From positions 1-35,822 of the forward strand of contig JADYUE010000023.1 in NCBI GenBank assembly GCA_021531615.1: 35,822 nucleotides of DNA. The letters run 5' to 3'. Below, one piece after another: positions 33,201 to 35,822 of this stretch (the first letter of the stretch is position 1; each line of letters opens with the position of its first letter). Both the position numbers and the translations under genes were made by a program. Below the pieces are notes generated by a model. The model had not been told where the DNA came from. It was given only the letters and a program-made list of their open reading frames with translations, and made no database searches. This DNA comes from Fusobacterium varium (GTDB lineage: Bacteria; Fusobacteriota; Fusobacteriia; Fusobacteriales; Fusobacteriaceae).

Positions 33201-34606
33201 GAGAGTATCAATCAGAAATTCACAGATATTGTGAGCAACTTTTCGGAAAAGAGAACGTATTTAAAGCTGGAACAATATCAACTTTAGCAGAGAAAAATGC
33301 TGAAGGTTATGTAAAAAAATATTTTGAAGATCATGAGTTAAAAAATAATAGAGCTGAGATTATAAGATTGGCTAAAAAAGTTGAGGGAGCAAAGAAAACT
33401 ACTGGACAGCACCCTGGAGGAATGGTTGTTGTACCTCGTGACCATAATATATATGAGTTTTGTCCTGTGCAAAAACCTGCAAATGATATAACAAATGACT
33501 CTATCACAACTCACTTTGATTATCACGTAATGGACGAACAGCTTGTAAAACTTGATATACTAGGACATGACGACCCTACTACAATAAAGATGCTACAAGA
33601 GTATACAGGGGTAGATATTTACTCTATACCTATTGCTGACCCTGAAACTTTGAAAATTTTCTCTAGTACTGAATCATTGGGAATCACTCCTGAAGATATA
33701 AATTCAGTTGTAGGAACTTTTGGAGTGCCAGAGTTTGGAACACCATTTGTTAGACAGATGTTAATTGATACAATGCCAAAAACATTTGCTGAGCTTGTAA
33801 GAATTTCAGGACTTTCACATGGTACAGATGTATGGTTAAACAACGCTCAAGAGTTTATTAGACAGAAGAAAGCAACTCTGTCACAAGTTATTACAGTACG
33901 TGATGACATTATGAACTATCTAATTGACCAAGGTATTGAAAAGGGAACTGCATTTAAAATAATGGAGTTTGTAAGAAAGGGAAGACCATCAAAAGATCCT
34001 GAAGGTTGGCAAAAATTCTCTGATCTTATGAAAGAGCATAATGTTGCTGAATGGTATATAGAATCATGTAGAAGAATAAAATATATGTTCCCTAAGGGAC
34101 ATGCTGTTGCTTATGTTATGATGGCAATGAGAATAGCTTACTTTAAAGTTCACTATCCACTTGCTTTCTATGCTGCATATCTTTCAAGAAAGGCTGAGGA
34201 CTTTGATTTTGATATTATGGGAAATCCTGAAAGTGCTAAAAATCATCTTGAAGTACTTTCAAAAGAACCTAAGCTAGATGTTAAGAAAAAAGCTGAAATG
34301 GCTATTTGTGAGATAATAGTTGAGATGTATGCAAGGGGATTCCAATTCCTACCTATTGATATTTACAAATCAGGGGGAACTAAGTTTACAATTGAAGACG
34401 GTAAGATAAGAATACCATTGATCGGGCTTAGCGGACTTGGGGGAGCTGTAATTGATAATATTTTAAAAGAGAGAGAATTAGATAAATTTTTATCTTATGA
34501 GGATCTGAAAAGAAGAACTAAAGTATCTCAAACAATAGTAGAAAAATTAAAATCTATAAATGCAGTAGATTCTTTAAGTGAGACAAATCAGATCTCATTG
34601 TTTTAG
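30263..34606 (+). CDS. polC: DNA polymerase III alpha subunit, PolC type
   Basis: PolC is the main replicative polymerase with built-in proofreading in Firmicutes, Fusobacteria and a few other phyla. The 1447 residues run: an N-terminal domain, an OB fold (about 225-320), a PHP domain (VELHTHSKMSEM, about 335-346), a 3'-5' exonuclease inserted in PHP (VVFDLETFGLN at about 422-432, HNSAFDMGF at about 504-512), a four-cysteine zinc site (CTNPEC and CPKCG, about 919-950), polymerase catalytic VPDIDLNFSG (about 971-980), SRGSVGSS (about 893-900), and QHPGGMVV in the fingers region. Its length is normal. GGAGGG precedes the ATG. It is followed 8 bases later by a transporter gene. Confidence 0.97.
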   Translation: MSRNEIRIKPQDGIFRQMGIENVSIKEIVFYERNKKMKFMCSVPSVKDLKELDIIYENIKKNFGKELEVDFKVEYTKSEIMREELVTIVEKAIIRLKARNAISKSFLYFYRIRIEEAIIDIELNDKTSIEILLQSKIDEKLENILENYGIFNFKVKFVHGDFSKELTEVEAQKQKEMITLSAKIDSENRATAANKPQKGNEIYVKQGGFQRQSYSSNKTKEIKGNSISLTEFFELYEDELCVVEGEVFSIESRDIRNEKILLTIRLTDEVTSLTSKVFCDKDKPVEVSVGDFIKISGKKQIDRYSDNEEVIIINSINKLEKTKAKKEDKAEVKMVELHTHSKMSEMVGVEDIGDLIKRAISYGHKAMAITDYSVVHAFPFAYKAAKGKDFKAILGCEMYMVDDTLPMVRDCKTGAIEDTTFVVFDLETFGLNSHKNEIIEIGAIKLKGTRIVDTFSSFVNPNKIIPKRISELTHITQDMVDNAPTIEDVLPKFLEFTKDAVMVAHNSAFDMGFIRRDAQKYMGIDYKPPIIDTLQMARDLYPDLKGYNLDRLNKTFKLSLENHHRAIDDAQSTAKLFIMFLEKYIENGVVNVEDMNGAFPLNIQKQATRNIVVIAKNLTGLQNLYRLVSESHIDYYGSKKPRVLKSRVDKLRDGLIVGSSLTSHFSNDGELAEYYMRYDLENVEKNIDFYDYIELLPRATYAELYEEDGTGTISSFEQIEDMNRYFYNLAKERGKLATASSNVHYNNEEDYKIRSILLYGSGNVFRENQYKTDNKFYFRTTDELLDEFSYLGEEVANEIVVKNTNAIADMVEVIKPVPDGFYPPKIDNAENIVKEMTYEKAYRIYGNPLPEIVKARLERELGAIIGNGFSVLYLSAQKLVKKSLDSGYLVGSRGSVGSSLVAFMMGITEVNALYPHYICTNPECKNSEFIEREGVGIDLPEKICPKCGQPYKRDGYSIPFEVFMGFNGEKVPDIDLNFSGEYQSEIHRYCEQLFGKENVFKAGTISTLAEKNAEGYVKKYFEDHELKNNRAEIIRLAKKVEGAKKTTGQHPGGMVVVPRDHNIYEFCPVQKPANDITNDSITTHFDYHVMDEQLVKLDILGHDDPTTIKMLQEYTGVDIYSIPIADPETLKIFSSTESLGITPEDINSVVGTFGVPEFGTPFVRQMLIDTMPKTFAELVRISGLSHGTDVWLNNAQEFIRQKKATLSQVITVRDDIMNYLIDQGIEKGTAFKIMEFVRKGRPSKDPEGWQKFSDLMKEHNVAEWYIESCRRIKYMFPKGHAVAYVMMAMRIAYFKVHYPLAFYAAYLSRKAEDFDFDIMGNPESAKNHLEVLSKEPKLDVKKKAEMAICEIIVEMYARGFQFLPIDIYKSGGTKFTIEDGKIRIPLIGLSGLGGAVIDNILKERELDKFLSYEDLKRRTKVSQTIVEKLKSINAVDSLSETNQISLF

Positions 34607-34614
34607 GAGGGAAA

Positions 34615-35532
34615 ATGTTAACTGAGAAAAAAGAGACAATGGGAGCTCTTCTAGTATGTCTTGCTGCGACTTTATGGGGATTTGATTCAATTGTCTTAAC
34701 TCCAAATCTTTTTAAATTAAGTGTACCTTATGTAGTATTTATGGTGCATCTACTTCCTTTTGTAGGAATGACTCTACTTTTTGGAAAGGAAGAGTTAAAA
34801 AATATAAAGAAATTAGATGGAAAAGATTTGACTTATTTCTTTTTAGTAGCTCTATTTGGAGGGAGTCTGGGAACACTTTCAATAGTAAAAGCTCTATTTT
34901 TAGTAAACTTTGATCATTTGACAGTAGTTACACTTCTTCAAAAACTGCAACCTGTATTTGCTGTAATTCTTGCTTGGGTAGTTTTAAAAGAGAAGATTAC
35001 AAAACAATTTGTTTTTTGGGCTATCTTAGCTTTAATTGGAGGGTATTTTCTTACTTTTGAATTTAACACTCCTCAAATGGCATATAATGGAAATATGCTT
35101 TTAGCTTGTGGATACTCTCTATTAGCTGCTTTTTCCTTTGGAAGTGCAACAGTTTTTGGAAAAAGAATATTGAAAAATGCCTCTTTTAGAACTGCACTAT
35201 ATTTAAGATATAGCTTTACAACTTTAATTATGTTTGTAATAAATATATTTAGTGGAACTTTAGCAAATATTCATACTACACAACCTTTTCATTGGTTTAT
35301 ATTTATTGTAATAGGGCTTACAAGTGGAAGTGGAGCTATTCTTCTTTACTATAAAGGGCTTAGATATATTCCAGCTAATGTGGCAACAATATGTGAGCTT
35401 TGTTTTCCAGTTTCAAGTATACTTTTTGATTTTATTTTCAATGGTAAATTTTTATCTGGAATTCAAGTAATCAGCACTGTTGTAATGCTATTTTCTATAT
35501 ATAAAATTACTCAAAGTCAACGAAATAATTAA
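34615..35532 (+). CDS. EamA/DMT-family transporter
   Basis: This 305-residue integral membrane protein has about ten spans in two EamA repeats. The first covers about residues 8-140, with LLVCLAATLWGFDSIVL, and the second about 150-300, with SLLAAFSFGSATVFGKR. The family moves amino acids, nucleotides or other small metabolites, or sugars in some members; the substrate is unknown. AGGAGGG lies before the ATG, 8 bases from the polC stop, so it is probably co-transcribed but unrelated in function. Confidence 0.9.
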   Translation: MLTEKKETMGALLVCLAATLWGFDSIVLTPNLFKLSVPYVVFMVHLLPFVGMTLLFGKEELKNIKKLDGKDLTYFFLVALFGGSLGTLSIVKALFLVNFDHLTVVTLLQKLQPVFAVILAWVVLKEKITKQFVFWAILALIGGYFLTFEFNTPQMAYNGNMLLACGYSLLAAFSFGSATVFGKRILKNASFRTALYLRYSFTTLIMFVINIFSGTLANIHTTQPFHWFIFIVIGLTSGSGAILLYYKGLRYIPANVATICELCFPVSSILFDFIFNGKFLSGIQVISTVVMLFSIYKITQSQRNN

Positions 35533-35557
35533 AATTTTAAAATATTAGTAAAATACA

Positions 35558-35586
35558 TTGTAAATTTTTTAAACTTATGGTATAAA
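35558..35586 (+). promoter_or_regulatory. Promoter of the HU gene
   Basis: TTGTAA (35558-35563), a 17-base spacer ending TGG, and TATAAA (35581-35586), about 34 bases before the HU start codon. Confidence 0.7.
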
Positions 35587-35619
35587 GGATATAACGTGTA
35601 TTTTTAAGGAGGCTTTAAA

Positions 35620-35822
35620 ATGACTAAAAAAGAATTTGTTGATTTATATTTTGAAAAGGGAGAATTTGCAACTAAAGCTGATGCTGAAAGAAAAGCTGCT
35701 GCATTTCTAGCTGTATTAGAAGAAGGATTAGTAAAAGGAGAAGAAATTTCTTTCTTAGGATTTGGAAAATTTGAAGTTGCTGAAAGAGCTGCTAGAACTG
35801 GTAGAAATCCTCAAACTGGAGA
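35620..35822 (+). CDS. hup: HU-family DNA-binding protein (partial, cut by window end)
   Basis: The first 67 residues of a histone-like HU/IHF protein: helices MTKKEFVDLYFEKGEF and ADAERKAAAFLAVLEEGLVKG, then the GEEISFLGFGKFEV strand turn and the arm start AARTGRNPQTG. Full proteins are about 90 residues, so only the last 25 or so are missing. AAGGAGG precedes the ATG, with its own promoter. It would bend and compact DNA. Confidence 0.93.
   Translation, partial: MTKKEFVDLYFEKGEFATKADAERKAAAFLAVLEEGLVKGEEISFLGFGKFEVAERAARTGRNPQTG

Overview
The window is low-GC and looks like a chromosomal segment of a Fusobacterium-type bacterium (Fusobacteriaceae). This rests on strong AGGAGG ribosome sites before most genes, a Gram-positive-style PolC replicase together with KhpA, RqcH and a PASTA protein, and A/T-ending codons throughout. 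The genus is an inference. No rRNA, tRNA or CRISPR array was seen.

Region 1 (1-4430) is accessory and is the most unusual part. A divergent control region separates a leftward pair (a 30-residue membrane miniprotein and a coiled-coil protein with a HEPN-type R-x4-H motif) from a rightward set: a Cas6-like RNA endonuclease, a 623-residue CARF-domain protein and a Csx20-family (ring-nuclease-type) protein. These are parts of type III CRISPR cyclic-oligoadenylate signalling, but no Cas10, no other Cas gene and no repeat array is present. A small unknown protein with its own near-consensus promoter follows on the minus strand.

Region 2 (4586-10021) is one rightward operon: a PHP-family phosphoesterase, a lipoprotein solute-binding protein, an alkaline-phosphatase-superfamily phosphodiesterase, two permeases and an ATPase. 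It looks like an uptake and hydrolysis unit for a phosphorylated or phosphonate compound (inferred). Region 3 (10196-14764) is a leftward operon: a kinase-less PASTA membrane protein, rsgA, rpe, a MarR-FeoA fusion regulator and rqcH.

Region 4 (15017-24356) is a complete urease cluster, ureABC-EFGD, followed by a FecCD-type metal or metallophore ABC transporter. The transporter ATPase ends in a histidine-rich tail, which suggests nickel supply for urease. An IS200/IS605-type TnpB element with its guide-RNA (omega RNA) region sits between ureB and ureC and appears to have separated ureC from its ribosome-binding site.

Region 5 (24502-35822) is housekeeping: glycerate kinase (minus strand), then rightward hpt, rsmA, a DUF4911-like gene, khpA, rimM, trmD, a gamma-carbonic-anhydrase-like gene, a second SPOUT methyltransferase, polC, an EamA transporter and the start of an HU gene cut by the window edge. 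Several start codons were moved to an internal ATG or GTG where a Shine-Dalgarno sequence decides the start; these are noted in the entries.
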